From Dallia pectoralis (Eukaryota > Chordata > Actinopteri > Esociformes > Umbridae): a stretch of 64,000 nucleotides of DNA. Shown piece by piece: positions 12,201-22,259 of this stretch. The DNA lies in the NCBI GenBank assembly GCA_029465975.1, contig CM055761.1:3573823-3637822 (forward strand). The letters run 5' to 3'. The position numbers and the translations under genes were made by a program. The first letter of the stretch is position 1; each line of letters begins with the position of its first letter. Below the pieces are notes generated by a model that worked only from the letters and a program-made list of their open reading frames with translations, was not told the origin of the DNA and searched no databases.

Positions 12201-13995
12201 CGCTGCTTTGCCTCTGACACGGCAGCGGCTGCAGCCCTTCGGGCCTGTCGGTACCCTGCAACTGCCTCCGGAGTCCCCAGGGCTAGCATATCCCTGAAGG
12301 CCTCCTTCTTCAGTCGGACAGCTTCCCTGACCACCGTGGTCCACCACGGTGTTCTAGGGTTACCACCCCTTGAGGCACCTAGGACCTTGAGACCACAGCT
12401 CACCGCCGCAGCTTCAGCAATAGAAGCTTTGAACATTGCCCACTCAGGTTCAATGCCCCCAACCTCCACAGGGATGCCTGAAAAGCTCCGCCGGAGGTGT
12501 GAGTTGAAGATCTTTCGGACAGGGGCCTCCTCCAGACGTTCCCAGTTCACCCGCACCACCCGTTTGGGCTTACCTGGTCTGTCCAAAGTCTTTCCCCACC
12601 CTCTGATCCAACTCACTACCAGATGGTGATCAGTTGACAGCTCTGCCCCTCTCTTCACCCGAGTGTCCAAAACATGCGGCCTTAGATCAGCCGATACGAT
12701 CACAAAATCGATCATTGACCTTCGGCCTAGGGTGCTCTGGTACCATGTACACTTATGCGCCTCCTTATGTTCGAACATGGTGTTTGTTATAGACAATCCA
12801 TGACTAGCACAGAAGTCCAATAACAAACGACCGCTCGGGTTTAGATCAGGGAGGCCGTTCCTCCCAATCACGCCTCTCCAGGTGTCTCCATCTTTGCCCA
12901 CATGTGCGTTGAAGTCTCCCAGCAGAATGATGGAGTCCCCTACTGGAGCCCTATATAGGACTCCCTTCAGGGTCTCCAAGAAGGCTGAATACTCCGAACT
13001 GCTGTTTGGTGCATAAGCACAAACAACAGTCAGAGTTTTCCCCCCCACCACCCTTAGGCGTAGGGAGGCAAACCTCTCATCCACCGGGGTAAACTCCAAC
13101 ACCGCCGTGCTCAGACGTGGGCTCGTGAGTATCCCCACACCAGCCCGCCGCCTCTCACCCTGGGCAACTCCAGAGAAGAACAGAGTCCAACCCCTATCCA
13201 GGGGTAAGGTTCCAGAGCCACGGTTGTGCGTAGAGGTAAGTCCCACCAGATCCAACTGGTATCGCTCCACCTCACGCACAAGTTCTGGCTCCTTCCCCCC
13301 CAGTGAGGTGACGTTCCACGTCCCCAAAGCAAGCTTCTGCCGCCCGGGTCTGATCCGTCGAGACCCCCCACCTTCACTGTCACCCATATGACAGCGCACC
13401 CGACCCCTGCGGTTGTTCCTGTGAGTGGTGGGCCCACAGGATGGAGAGGAGAGAGATGCCACGTATCTCGTTCGGGCTGTGCCCGGCCGGGCTCCGTGGC
13501 AAACCCGGCCACCAGACGCTCGCTTTCGAGCCCGCCGTCTGGGCCTGGCTCCAGACGAGGGCCCTGGGCTTCCTCCAGGCAGGGTCTCGCTCCTTTTCCC
13601 TCTATCTACAAATCTGTGTGTGAATTATTATCGACATCATCTTGAGAACACACAAAACGATTGGATTGGAAAAACGGTTATAGAGCCTTGATTTTCATTG
13701 GTTGGCCGTCATGCAGATGACACCTGATGCAGGGGAACAGGTTGGGATGGAGAGTGTTGTATCACGTCGTTATTTAGTCAACAGTTTACACCCAACGGGC
13801 AGAACACATCCGGGCAAATACCCCAAGCATTTATGCTCTGTGTGTGTGTGTGTCTCTGTCTGTGTGTGTGTGTGTGTCTGTGTCTCTCTGTGTGTGTGTG
13901 TGTGTGTGTCTGTGTGTGTGTGTCTGTGTCTCTGTCTGTGTGTGTGTGTGTGTGTGTGTGTCTCTGTCTGTGTGTGTGTGTGTGTGTCTGTGTCT

Positions 13996-14032
<37 letters not shown>

Positions 14033-17000
14033 TGTGTGTGTGTGTCTGTGTCTCTGTCTGTGTGTGTGTGTGTCTCTGTCTGTGTGTGTGTGTGTGTGTC
14101 TGTGTCTCTCTGTGTGTGTGTGTCTGTGTGTATGTGTCTGTGTCTCTGTCTGTGTGTGTGTGTGTGTGTGTGCGCGTGCATACCCGACTACCTTCAAGTA
14201 TGTCTCCCTGACGATGTCAACCACTGAGTTCTGACTTAAAATTACCTTTAAACGGTATCGGGGTAAACGTAGAAAATAAACCGTTTTTTTTTCGTGCGAG
14301 TACGCACATCAGAGCCACCAGCCTCAACATGACCTTTAATTCACTGCCAGAAAAATTACTAAATTCACCCAAGTGTCAAAATATTCATAGTTGGGACAGA
14401 GACCTCTTCTCAGTACTTCATCGTTCGGGGACCAGTAGCCAAAACATCTCATTCGGTCATCTCAATGCTACAGGATACAGAGACATTTTAGATAACATGT
14501 TTGTGCCAACGGTTTAGTGAAGGATGTTTCCTGTTCCAGCATGACTGTGACAATTCGCACTCTATATTATTGACCAGGGTTTAGGAATTACATTTGTAAT
14601 ACGCTCATAAAGATGATGTTCGGGAGTCAACATACAGTCTATTGGGAATTAGCCATAACAAATAAGGAATTAATCAGAACAAATGAACAATTAGCCCGAA
14701 TAAATAAACAATTAGGCATAATATATTAGGAATTAGCCTAAACAAATGATGATTAAACCTTTAAAAACACTGAAACATGATATAATCCATTTAACAATGT
14801 CTATAGGCCGACTAGAAAACATGCAGCGTTTCAGTTCCGCAAAGAACAACGTGCTGTCTCTGGTCTCCCAGAACAACACACATGATAAATACTACTGTAA
14901 TCATAGCAACACATTCTAACTACCCTGGAATAAGACACACCTGCAGGTGAAAGAACTCACCCAGAAATGCAATGATGGAGAACTTTCAAGCTTCATCCAG
15001 AACGGAGAAAATGTTACTCTAACCCGGACAGCCCCTCCAGTCTTGGCGGCTGCCTGTTTCGTTTCATGTGTAAAATACCATAATAAACAGCTAATTATCT
15101 GTGGTCTGGCGGGAACTAACAGACAGCTAATCAGTGAATGTTGGAATGCAGCATGGCAGTTAACAATCGCTGTGCTGTGCTAAGCAGCCTTAATGAAGAC
15201 TCCATTTCAGTTTGGTCTCATCGTCTATATGAGACTATATGAGACGATATGAGACTATATGACACTATATGGGACTATATGAGACTATATGGGGCTTATA
15301 TTAGACTATATGAGACTATATGGGGCTTATATGAGACTATATGAGACTATATGAGACTATATGGGGCTTATATGAGACTATATGGGACTATATGAGACTA
15401 TATGAGACTATATGGGGCTTATATGAGACTATAAGAGACTATATAATACTATATGAGACTATATGGGGCTATATGGGGCTTATATGAGACTATATGAGAC
15501 TATATGGGGCTTATATGAGACTATATGGGGCTTATATGAGACTATACGAAACTTTATGAGACGATATGAGAATATATGGAACTATATGGGACTATATGGG
15601 ACAATATGCGACTATATGGGGCTATATGAGACTATATGGGACTTATATGAGTCTATATGAGACTATATGGGGCTTATATGAGACTATACGAAACTTTATG
15701 AGACGATATGAGAATATATGGAACTATATGGGACAATATGAGACTATATGGGACTATATGAGAGTATATGGGACAATATGAGACTATATGGGACTATATG
15801 AGACTATATGGGACTATATGGGACTATATGGGACTATATGGGATTATATGAAACTATATGAGACTATATGGGACTATATGAAATCTTCTTTTTACCTGAA
15901 ATTGTCAGACACAATAAACACGGGTCAGCTCTGACTTGTACTCATCTTATGGATGGCAGGCAGCTGAGATGGGCGGCAGAAGCAGATAAAAGGTGTTGGG
16001 GAATCGAACTCACAACCTTGGTGTCCCATGTGCCAGGCTCTACCACCTGAGCTCCATGGGACTCATAAGAGAAGTACAGTCCCTACCTGCCATTGATTAA
16101 AACGTTTCTATTGTTTAAAAAATGCTACTAAACACGACATGGATCCCATATTCCTCAGAACCCTATTCTGAATAATAAAAAGCGGAGTCATCTACGATGA
16201 CTTCCTCCTGTCAGCATCTGACAGAGCCATCGACTCTCACGCACTGGTGGAAAAAAGCACAACAGGCAAAAAATGATATGTCTATCTGCAGTAGGAATGG
16301 GTACCGACTCTCATTGAGACGTGATGAGGCCCCCTGGGGGCCTAAGAAAACAACACGCACAGATGCAGGGCTGTGATGGTGACGTATATCGAAGACGTAC
16401 GAATAATTGAACCAGTCTGAACTCAACCGTGGAATATTTCCACATGGCAGGACGAGCGGCCGTGACGACACCGTGTAAGTATGTAAACGACATGCCCGTG
16501 TAAAAAAGATTAACGCCTGCGCAGACCGGGATACAAACGGGAAAAGTGACCAGAGTCTTCCGTAGAGGACGGTTCAACAGCACAACACCGTGACAGTTAA
16601 TTGCACGCGGAGGACATTACATCAGGCATAGTTCATAGAGAATGACGTTGTCCTGTTAGAAAAGACCAAAACCACAAACAACCAAAACATGTTTATGACA
16701 ACGGAAACATATTCAGAGATCCGATATGTGTTATAACAGACAACGCTGTGGGAATCAGAATGATTTGGCATTTGTAATGCATACAATATGAACATGTGCT
16801 TCTAAAGTACTATGGCTGGGGAAATATCGACAACCTTGCACCAGTCAGAGGGTCCAGCCTCAATGAGTCTGTCCTTGATTTCTGGTGGGGTTTCTCAACG
16901 CGCATCGCAGAGATACCTCTCGTTAGACCGTCTTCTAGAAGGTGGTGAAAAGATACAGAGCCCGCACCAAGGTCAACATCTTCACTGGGGCCATTAAGGG

Positions 17001-17968
17001 TGCTTTGACCGAAGGCATTCGAGCTATCTAAGGAGCGGACCCGTTTCAGACCTGTTTCAGACCAGGACACCAATCAGTCCCTATTGTTGTCTTGCTCTGG
17101 CTGGGGAGGGATGGAGACAAGGGGTTTATTCGTTTATTCTGGACCTGAGAAAGTGACTCTGGGGCTTAGAAACTTAGACCGCACTAGTAATAACCTGTGG
17201 GTTTATTGTGATCGTGCCAAATCTCAGTGACAAACAGTATAACACAGTATGACTGTGTGTTAGAAACAGTCTTGAGAAAGAAGGCTGTGGTCAGAGAGAG
17301 TGAAAGGGAAATGTATGAATGAGTGCCGTCCTCGTCAAATAAGTGCTGCCCTCATATTAACTGGTAGAATAAACACACTTCCACCCAATATGAGTAACAT
17401 GTATTATAATTATAAGGCCAAACTGAATAGCAGAACACAAAAAGGTTTGGCTTACTTTGGATAGATGGCGGACATCTTTGCAGCAGCGTAGCCGGGCTTG
17501 CAGACTCCCTTGCTGAGATTGCCATACTTGTACATCAGCTCCAAAGGCCTGTAAAACCAGACAGAGAGGTCAGTAGAGGTCAGCAATAAAGTCACAGAAG
17601 TAAAATATATTATGTGCAAGAAAAGCTGCCTAAACCGTACTGCAAGTCAAAATAATTCACACGTACAACAGCACGTACACAGATCTCACTACACAGCATT
17701 CAGGTTTAAAGCACCCCCTCTTATAGAGCGGAGTTTCATAGATCCGGAAACCGTTCTGACGGGAACAGCTGTAGTAGATTTAAGTTAATATTAACAGGGT
17801 TAATTGGTGAGAACTCAGTAACAAGCCTTCGACCGAATAACAGAGAGGAAGATTTCTCTAGGACTGTGTTGATTTTCACATCAACCCTCACCCCAATCCA
17901 TTGAATCAGCGAAACACAAATTACACCTTTTAAACAGATTCCTGTGAATATGTATTTAGACTGTGCGT

Positions 17969-18002
<34 letters not shown>

Positions 18003-21000
18003 CTACAGGTGGAACGAGTCCTTCACATATCATTAATCTGAATGACAAATAGCACCCTAATGCCTACTCAGTGTACCTCGTCCAACCGGGTCATCGTCAT
18101 TGAGGAAGCCCAGCAGGATATTCAATTACCCCTTAGTTTGCAGCGAGCTAAATTGGCCCTCTAAACGTATTAGGACTTATGTTACTTGGCTCAATGCATT
18201 TGAAGATGTCAAATGGTTCAGTCCAGCTGGGCCTGGTCATTGTTAAAGACCCCAGTGACTCTGAAAAAAAAAAAAACGGATCGACCTCACGCTGAGTCCC
18301 AAATAACCCCACGCAGATCTAAAGTAGTGCACCACGAAGGGAGCGGAGTGCCATTAGGGAAGCGGCTCCGGCTTACATTCTGATACCCGTCCACATTGAG
18401 ACCAGTAACGTTAGCCTCGTCGTTAATAACGCGCTCGGCTCATTGGTCTAGTACAATAAACATACGCCTGTGGACGTCTAGACAGAGGAACTAGCTGACT
18501 GAGGGAATGCTAGGTATTGTAATCAGTAGAATTGATATCTCTTCCACTTAGTTCTGTCGACATGTATACAACAATATACTCACAGGATCCTTAGAAGGAT
18601 TCAAAACACAGCCCTGCTGATATGTGCAGTAAACCAATGGATTGAATTATGAATATGCACGCGCTGCAGCTGACAGAGAAATAGGCAACAGGGAAATTAC
18701 TTTATTTACAATGAGACAAAGCAGTAGCATAGTCGTAGCATCTGATGCTACAGGAAACATGTTGATGAACGTCGTGTAGCCAAAACACAGAGCTTGGGTA
18801 CACGGGGGTAAAAGCACAACACACTTTATTATAGAATGGATTATGGGGATACTCACAGATTACCCTCCAGGTTCAGCAAGAATCCCTGTTTGTCAAACAC
18901 TAAATAGAGACAGAGAGATGAGAGATAGAGGCGGTAGATATAAAGAGAGATAAGGCACTGTGTTAATGACGGAAAAACAAGGAGCGAAAAAACACTTCAA
19001 AATCAAGAATAAGTGCATCAATCATCGACGGCTTGTTTCGTTTGAGATTATTTGCACAGAGGTTCTAGATTATCTGCGGTGAGAACAATCGGGAAGCCGA
19101 AAAGAGCAACTACAACCTCAGAAGTGGAAGGCAGTGAGGGGAGAAGGACATTTGTTGAAACAATTACGGCAGCCTGGGGTCACGGCAAACGTCATGGGTC
19201 ATGAACAAGCAGCTATTCCTACAGTACATGGGCACATTTTAATCTCCGTGAAAACAACGTCTGTCTGCAATCATTATCTCATGTCCGTCATGTCAGAGGT
19301 CACCGGTTGTCCTTGACACTGGTGAAGGCAGTTTCCTCTCTGACCTTTAGACTTGACTTCGTGTGTGCGTAAGAGCGGAACAAAAAAAGGACAGACACAG
19401 GGAAATTTTATCCGCTCTTCTAAACGGTATGGCTGGCAGCTGTAGCAGCACTGCTAACCAAATTGTGTCCGGACAAATGACGTGGCATGGTTTAACTAAT
19501 TCACTGTGGTCAAAATAACCTGGCCGTAAACACAGCTCCCGTCGTTCACAATAGCAGGCAAAAAACTGAAGTATTTCACCGAAAATTGCCATGTTAAAAC
19601 TGAAGTGATTACAGGTGATGCTTGTATTTAACAGATTAACGGAGAGAGAGTTAAGTGCTCTGGCGGGATAAATGAGGATCTGATGAGTTTGGGAGGTATT
19701 ATGTGAAGATAGTTTTAGTCATAAACAACAAGCCACGCTACCCTCCATCCTTTCCTCGAACACGACCAAGCACCCACTCTCACAGAACTACATCCATCTC
19801 ATCCTACAGCTACTAAGCACTTACACCATCAGTCACTGTCGGCCTAACTGGGTCAGAACCCGCGGAGTGGATCAACCTGCCATTTTCATGAAGTGTCGCT
19901 GGTAACACAGAACCATACTGCAGATCACGAGATAAAAGCAACATGCCGAAAATGAAAATAAACTAATTGCATACGTAAAGGAACTCCACAGAAACCGGTG
20001 TGGAGAAACCAATGGAGTGATTAACAGGGTCCCTAATTCATGTATACACAGCTAAAGGGCTCGTGGTTGGGTTTGGTTATCAAATCACAGGACATTCAGG
20101 ACTGCACACCAGTGAGTCATGGGCCGGCACACACCGCCTACTACACACAACTGTCTTAGAGGAGCATTGTTTCCAGGGGCAACGCCACTACCTGGGAGAA
20201 AAATGACATGTCCCAGCAGATTCATCTCGCAAAACACAACAGCACCATGGCCATATGGGCTATGTGTCCTGACCAATGCAAGAACCATGAAAAAGAAGAC
20301 CTAGTCATCGTACTGTGGAGCCACCAGTGATGTCGCTTGTCCACCCATATGGTAAAATACCTGGAAGGCGACTGTGCCAAAGCCTACTGGGTGTGCAGGC
20401 TTTTGATCTAGCCCCTGTCAAACACATCAGACTGTTTACCACGTTCTGGTAAAGCAGCTCATCTCTTAAATGTGTTGTTTAAAGGAAAGAAAGAGTGTCT
20501 CGGGGTGACTGACCAACCTCAATGTAAAACACTTTCAGGCAATATTTAAAATTGTCTAATAGCGAAAGAGTTAGATAGATCCTACGTATCTCTAGTTATC
20601 TAATTAGTCTGTTTTCTATCACATATATCACACATTTGAGTAATTTCTCATCCAGTGCAAATCAACAACTTGACTCAGTAATAAGTAATAATAACTAATC
20701 ATTCTAATGACTTAGCTATGTAGGAAGGTGCTGAAAGACCATCAAAAAATACATTAAATAACAACAAAATAAAAGCTTACATTAGACATTTCAGAAGTTT
20801 TTGGAATTGAAGCAAGTATTGGTGGAACCAGAACAGAGAGGAGTTTTGACCGAGTTGATCAAAAACTGCCTCAACACATCAATAGGGAAATATGCTGCAA
20901 CAGTCTTTAAAAAAACAGCAAACAAAACAGTTTAAAGGAAGTTGAATCCAACTGAACCTAGTTGTCCAATCCTTGACACCAAACAGTGTTTAACTTCCCT

Positions 21001-22198
21001 AATTGCATTGAAAATCAAAATAAAAGCAACAGCGCTTCTCTGGAGTTTGTGAAATATTGCCTTTATCTAGATTGTGGCCGTTCAGTGATTGGCCGGAGGA
21101 AGTCGGCCCAACGACGACCTCGCCAGGGGTCGGGTGCTCCACAATTAACCACAGCTGAGCCCAAAAAGACTGATGATGGCTGCAGTGCACGGCTAGCAGA
21201 GCATCACCAGGGAAAATATCCAGTGTCTATTTGGGTTTATAAGTCAGACTTCAGGAGGTCATTTATTGCAAAACGATATGCAATAAGATACATCCCATAA
21301 ATAGTTTGGACACCATCTTGATCTGCCTCAAAACATTTGTGCCTTGAAATATTGTAACTATGAATATAAAGTGTAGTTCCTTGTAACTAGAAGAAAGGCT
21401 AGGCTACACTTTTACATTGTTGCAATCGTCAGACTTGCAGTTTAGATTACGGAGCCAAAATAAATTCTTCAAAGTCCCAGAATTTGAGGGTACTGTACAA
21501 GGTTCTGAATATGCTGACTAAGTGTTTTAGCGCCCCTGTTGGTAACTAACAATTTCACATTATGCTGCAATTCAACATCTATGACAGTTACCCAAAAAGC
21601 ATCTGACGATGACTGTGCAACAACCAACCAGCGGTCATGGTACCAGATAAACGTGCTTTTATGAAACCAGTTTCAGGTTTCAGAGTTAATGTTGCGACAG
21701 TCGATGACTGCAAAAAACGACAGCAGAAATTGCCAGTACTTGAATAAAAAAGGTCATTAAACAAAAACAATAGTGATACATATTGTTATTGATTCAATTC
21801 AGGGAACTCATAGAGAAGACGGATGACTGCACACGTGTTTGTCATTCACATAGGGGATGTAGTGACAAAGCTGCGTCAGCTGCATAAAACTCAAGTACAA
21901 ACGAAACATCTAGAAATATGTGGGTGGAAAAATTGTGTCGCCTCTGCTTTGACCTTTTGTCGACCTTACATGGAATCTCCATGCTTGGAGGTGAAGGTTT
22001 GAACCGTGGTTAATATAATTCCCTCTAAAACCAGGCTGGTATTGTGTTACATAGGACATAGGTTTGTGTTATTAAGTACGTACGCGGTTTGTGTCCCAGT
22101 CCCCAGAGATGGAGTCTCCAAATAGAGTGGTAAAGAAAGCATAGCACCAGTAAGGTACAGAGGACCAGGAGCAGCTGACGGGGGTTTCTGACTCTCAT
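5873..22198 (-). CDS. st3gal3: st3gal3 copy A: beta-galactoside alpha-2,3-sialyltransferase, 5' seven coding exons (partial in window)
   Basis: Type II Golgi membrane sialyltransferase that, in the family, moves sialic acid from CMP-sialic acid to the 3-OH of terminal galactose on glycoproteins. Seven exons join in phase to 231 codons: 22084-22198, 18857-18899, 17456-17548, 9845-9939, 7494-7557, 6594-6689, 5873-6059. The start ATG at 22196-22198 gives MRVRNPRQLLLVLC, a signal anchor like the human one. Residues about 137-195 carry sialylmotif L (IVVGNGGILTNKS to VRGYEKDVGS). An Asn-Leu-Ser sequon near a conserved Cys matches human NFSEGAC. Sialylmotif S, HYYE and H(x4)E are encoded by exons not found in the window. 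Asn165 replaces the Asp of the family 'YDIVVR' motif. A 3.2-kb LINE and several arrays sit in its introns. The reading frame is otherwise open. Gene identity is strong; activity is doubtful. Confidence 0.85.
6067..6405. repeat. Degenerate minisatellite 'ccacagggttctata' in copy A intron 6
   Basis: A roughly 15-16 bp unit (accacagggttctata/acacagggttccata) repeats with many variants, starting about 40 bases from the exon 7 acceptor. The same array occupies the equivalent intron of copy B (31985-32190), so it predates or was carried with the duplication or conversion. Confidence 0.85.
6594..6689 (-). CDS. st3gal3: st3gal3 copy A exon 6 (start of sialylmotif L)
   Basis: 96 nt between acceptor ttccag and donor gtcagt. 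Encodes CKKCIVVGNGGILTNKSMGV then RIDAYNLIVR. Codon 6605-6607 reads AAT (Asn) where copy B and the family have Asp. Confidence 0.9.
6837..7083. repeat. Minisatellite, about 63-bp unit, 4 copies, copy A intron 5
   Basis: The unit ACATGGTGGATAAGGTCACT followed by ccatttactttgagatctacactccaggtggataaatagcctt is repeated four times. The unit length is close to a multiple of three, so the minus strand stays open; I do not regard this as coding. Confidence 0.95.
7494..7557 (-). CDS. st3gal3: st3gal3 copy A exon 5
   Basis: 64 nt, acceptor ctcctcag, donor gtttgt. Encodes EWILDIILKTTRSYGLGEQLD, the stem-to-catalytic linker. About 80% identical to copy B exon 5 at the DNA level. Confidence 0.85.
7925..8035. 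repeat. Dispersed repeat relic, same family as 2625-2720
   Basis: Contains 'gtagtgcactataaaaaggcaatgagg', then 'ggaacaatttgggacgcat', the mirror arrangement of the 'gtgcactac...cccaaat' repeat. A forward open frame across 7602-8087 overlaps it and is not considered a gene. Confidence 0.45.
8340..8402. repeat. Trinucleotide (AGT)n tract
   Basis: Imperfect agtagtagcagtagtactactagtagtag run in copy A intron 4. Confidence 0.9.
9213..9265. repeat. (AG)n microsatellite
   Basis: An uninterrupted GA/AG run of about 50 bases in a longer purine-rich segment (about 9140-9350) in copy A intron 4. On the gene's sense strand it is a pyrimidine tract. Confidence 0.95.
9845..9939 (-). CDS. st3gal3: st3gal3 copy A exon 4
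   Basis: 95 nt, acceptor atctgcag, donor gtatgg. Encodes FSKPALMFLDVNYRRFSKIG through PFGTRMQ, aligning with human FSKPAPMFLDDSFRKW. About 76% identical to copy B exon 4. Confidence 0.88.
10395..10406. repeat. Target-site duplication of RTE LINE, left copy
   Basis: ACAAATCTGTGT, repeated exactly at 13608-13619 on the other side of the LINE. Confidence 0.85.
10434..11270 (-). pseudogene. RTE LINE ORF, reverse transcriptase C-terminal part
   Basis: Begins around the RT catalytic FADD box (LLFADDVVLMASSVGDLQH) and runs to the end of the element ORF. It is separated by a frameshift near 11270 from the upstream RT segment. Confidence 0.85.
11212..11730 (-). pseudogene. RTE LINE ORF, reverse transcriptase palm segment
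   Basis: Carries CANYRGITLLSLPGKVYSKV, CGFRPGRGTTDQL, FVDLEKAYDRVP and GLRQGCALSPILF, the RT domain blocks before the catalytic FADD. It is frameshifted relative to both neighbours. Confidence 0.85.
11643..12347 (-). pseudogene. RTE LINE ORF, linker segment between endonuclease and RT
   Basis: Carries TSTDDVIGRWKEHFEELLNP and SWLTRLFNIAWKSGTVPEEW, typical of the region preceding RT in RTE elements. The first part of this frame shadows the endonuclease frame; real coding resumes near 12.1 kb. Confidence 0.8.
12062..13462 (-). pseudogene. RTE LINE ORF, apurinic endonuclease part
   Basis: A 466-codon open segment with the exonuclease-endonuclease-phosphatase signature: GTWNVTSLGG, VGILTSPRLSTAVLEFTP, VCAYAPNSSSEY, LLGDFNAHVGKDGDTW, RRSMIDFVIVSADLRPHVLD, and terminal STDHHLVVSW. 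The frame is lost near 12.1-12.2 kb, so the polyprotein is not intact. Confidence 0.88.
13608..13619. repeat. Target-site duplication of RTE LINE, right copy
   Basis: ACAAATCTGTGT, identical to 10395-10406. Confidence 0.85.
13838..14173. repeat. (TG)n array interrupted by TCTG/TCTCTG variants
   Basis: About 335 bases of TGTG with a higher-order pattern of TGTGTCTCTGTCTGTG. All frames stay open through it on both strands, so several spurious open frames arise. It lies in intron 3 of st3gal3 copy A. Confidence 0.97.
15222..15883. repeat. 10-bp minisatellite (actatatgag/actatatggg), about 65 units
   Basis: About 660 bases built from a 10-bp unit GACTATATGA/GACTATATGG, with 11-13 base variants (ggggcttatat) and larger duplicated blocks (e.g. 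'gaaactttatgagacgatatgagaatatatgg' near 15548 and 15690). It lies in intron 3 of copy A. Confidence 0.97.
15994..16066 (-). mobile_element. tRNA-derived SINE head (A box and B box)
   Basis: The minus strand reads GAGCTCAGGTGGTAGAGC (pol III A box) then GGTTGTGAGTTCGATTCCCC (B box) with tRNA-like spacing. No body or tail could be delimited. A decayed tRNA-like gene is the alternative. Confidence 0.6.
17456..17548 (-). CDS. st3gal3: st3gal3 copy A exon 3 (stem region)
   Basis: 93 nt, acceptor gttttacag, donor gtaagc. Encodes LPLELMYKYGNLSKGVCKPG YAAAKMSAIYP, closely following human LPAELATKYANFSEGACKPG. The N-glycosylation sequon NLS and the conserved Cys are kept. Confidence 0.9.
17965..18002. 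repeat. (GT)n microsatellite
   Basis: Run of gtgtgtgtttgtgtgtgtg in copy A intron 2. Confidence 0.9.
18290..18365. repeat. Dispersed repeat relic, 'cccaaat...tagtgcacca' family
   Basis: Carries 'gagtcccaaataacccc', 'taaagtagtgcaccac' and 'gggagcggagtgccatt', the same family as 2625-2720. Confidence 0.5.
18857..18899 (-). CDS. st3gal3: st3gal3 copy A exon 2
   Basis: 43 nt, acceptor tctatttag, donor gtgagt. Encodes (L)FDKQGFLLNLEGN, matching human YDRLGFLLNLDSK. Only about 72% identical to copy B exon 2. Confidence 0.82.
18900..22083. other. st3gal3 copy A intron 1, unique DNA
   Basis: No further exon, transposon end or array was recognised. The human gene has alternatively used small exons in this position; none could be supported here. 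Confidence 0.5.
22084..22198 (-). CDS. st3gal3: st3gal3 copy A exon 1 (signal anchor)
   Basis: Start ATG at 22196-22198; 115 coding nt to donor gtacgt. Encodes MRVRNPRQLLLVLCTLLVLC then FLYHSIWRLHLWGLGHKP: a short cytoplasmic tail and one transmembrane anchor. The run of five C after AGAAA keeps this ATG in frame. Identity with copy B continues rightward into the presumed 5' UTR to about 22258 and then stops abruptly. Copy A has no AG acceptor at the point where copy B does. Confidence 0.88.
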
Positions 22199-22259
22199 CC
22201 CCTCCTACTGTACATGGCATCCTCAATACTGCTGAAGAAGGGGACTTTGATTATCACCA

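Larger units (their letters stand above)
10407..13607 (-). mobile_element. Full-length RTE/Rex3-like non-LTR retrotransposon, ORF broken by frameshifts
   Basis: A 3.2-kb element flanked by an exact 12-bp target-site duplication. On the minus strand it encodes an AP-type endonuclease (ALGTWNVTSLGG near the N-terminus, LLGDFNAHVG, STDHHLV) and a reverse transcriptase (CGFRPGRGTTDQL, FVDLEKAYDRVPRD, LFADDVV). The C-terminal region ends RGRPRTRWRDY. The 3' end is a GATAAGCGGTTGAAGATGAG-type tail with GATGA repeats. There is no ORF1. Short length and a GATG-like tail are known for the fish Rex3/RTE family, so that is my assignment. The single ORF is split over three frames with breaks near 12.1-12.2, 11.74 and 11.27 kb. 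It sits in sense orientation in intron 3 of st3gal3 copy A. Confidence 0.9.

Noticed and set aside
12093..12629. Plus-strand open frames across the LINE (e.g. 11401-12000, 12093-12629)
   Set aside because: Antisense shadows of the endonuclease and RT coding region.
13702..14234. Cys/Val-rich and His/Thr-rich open frames over 100 codons
   Set aside because: Dinucleotide TG repeat read in different frames.
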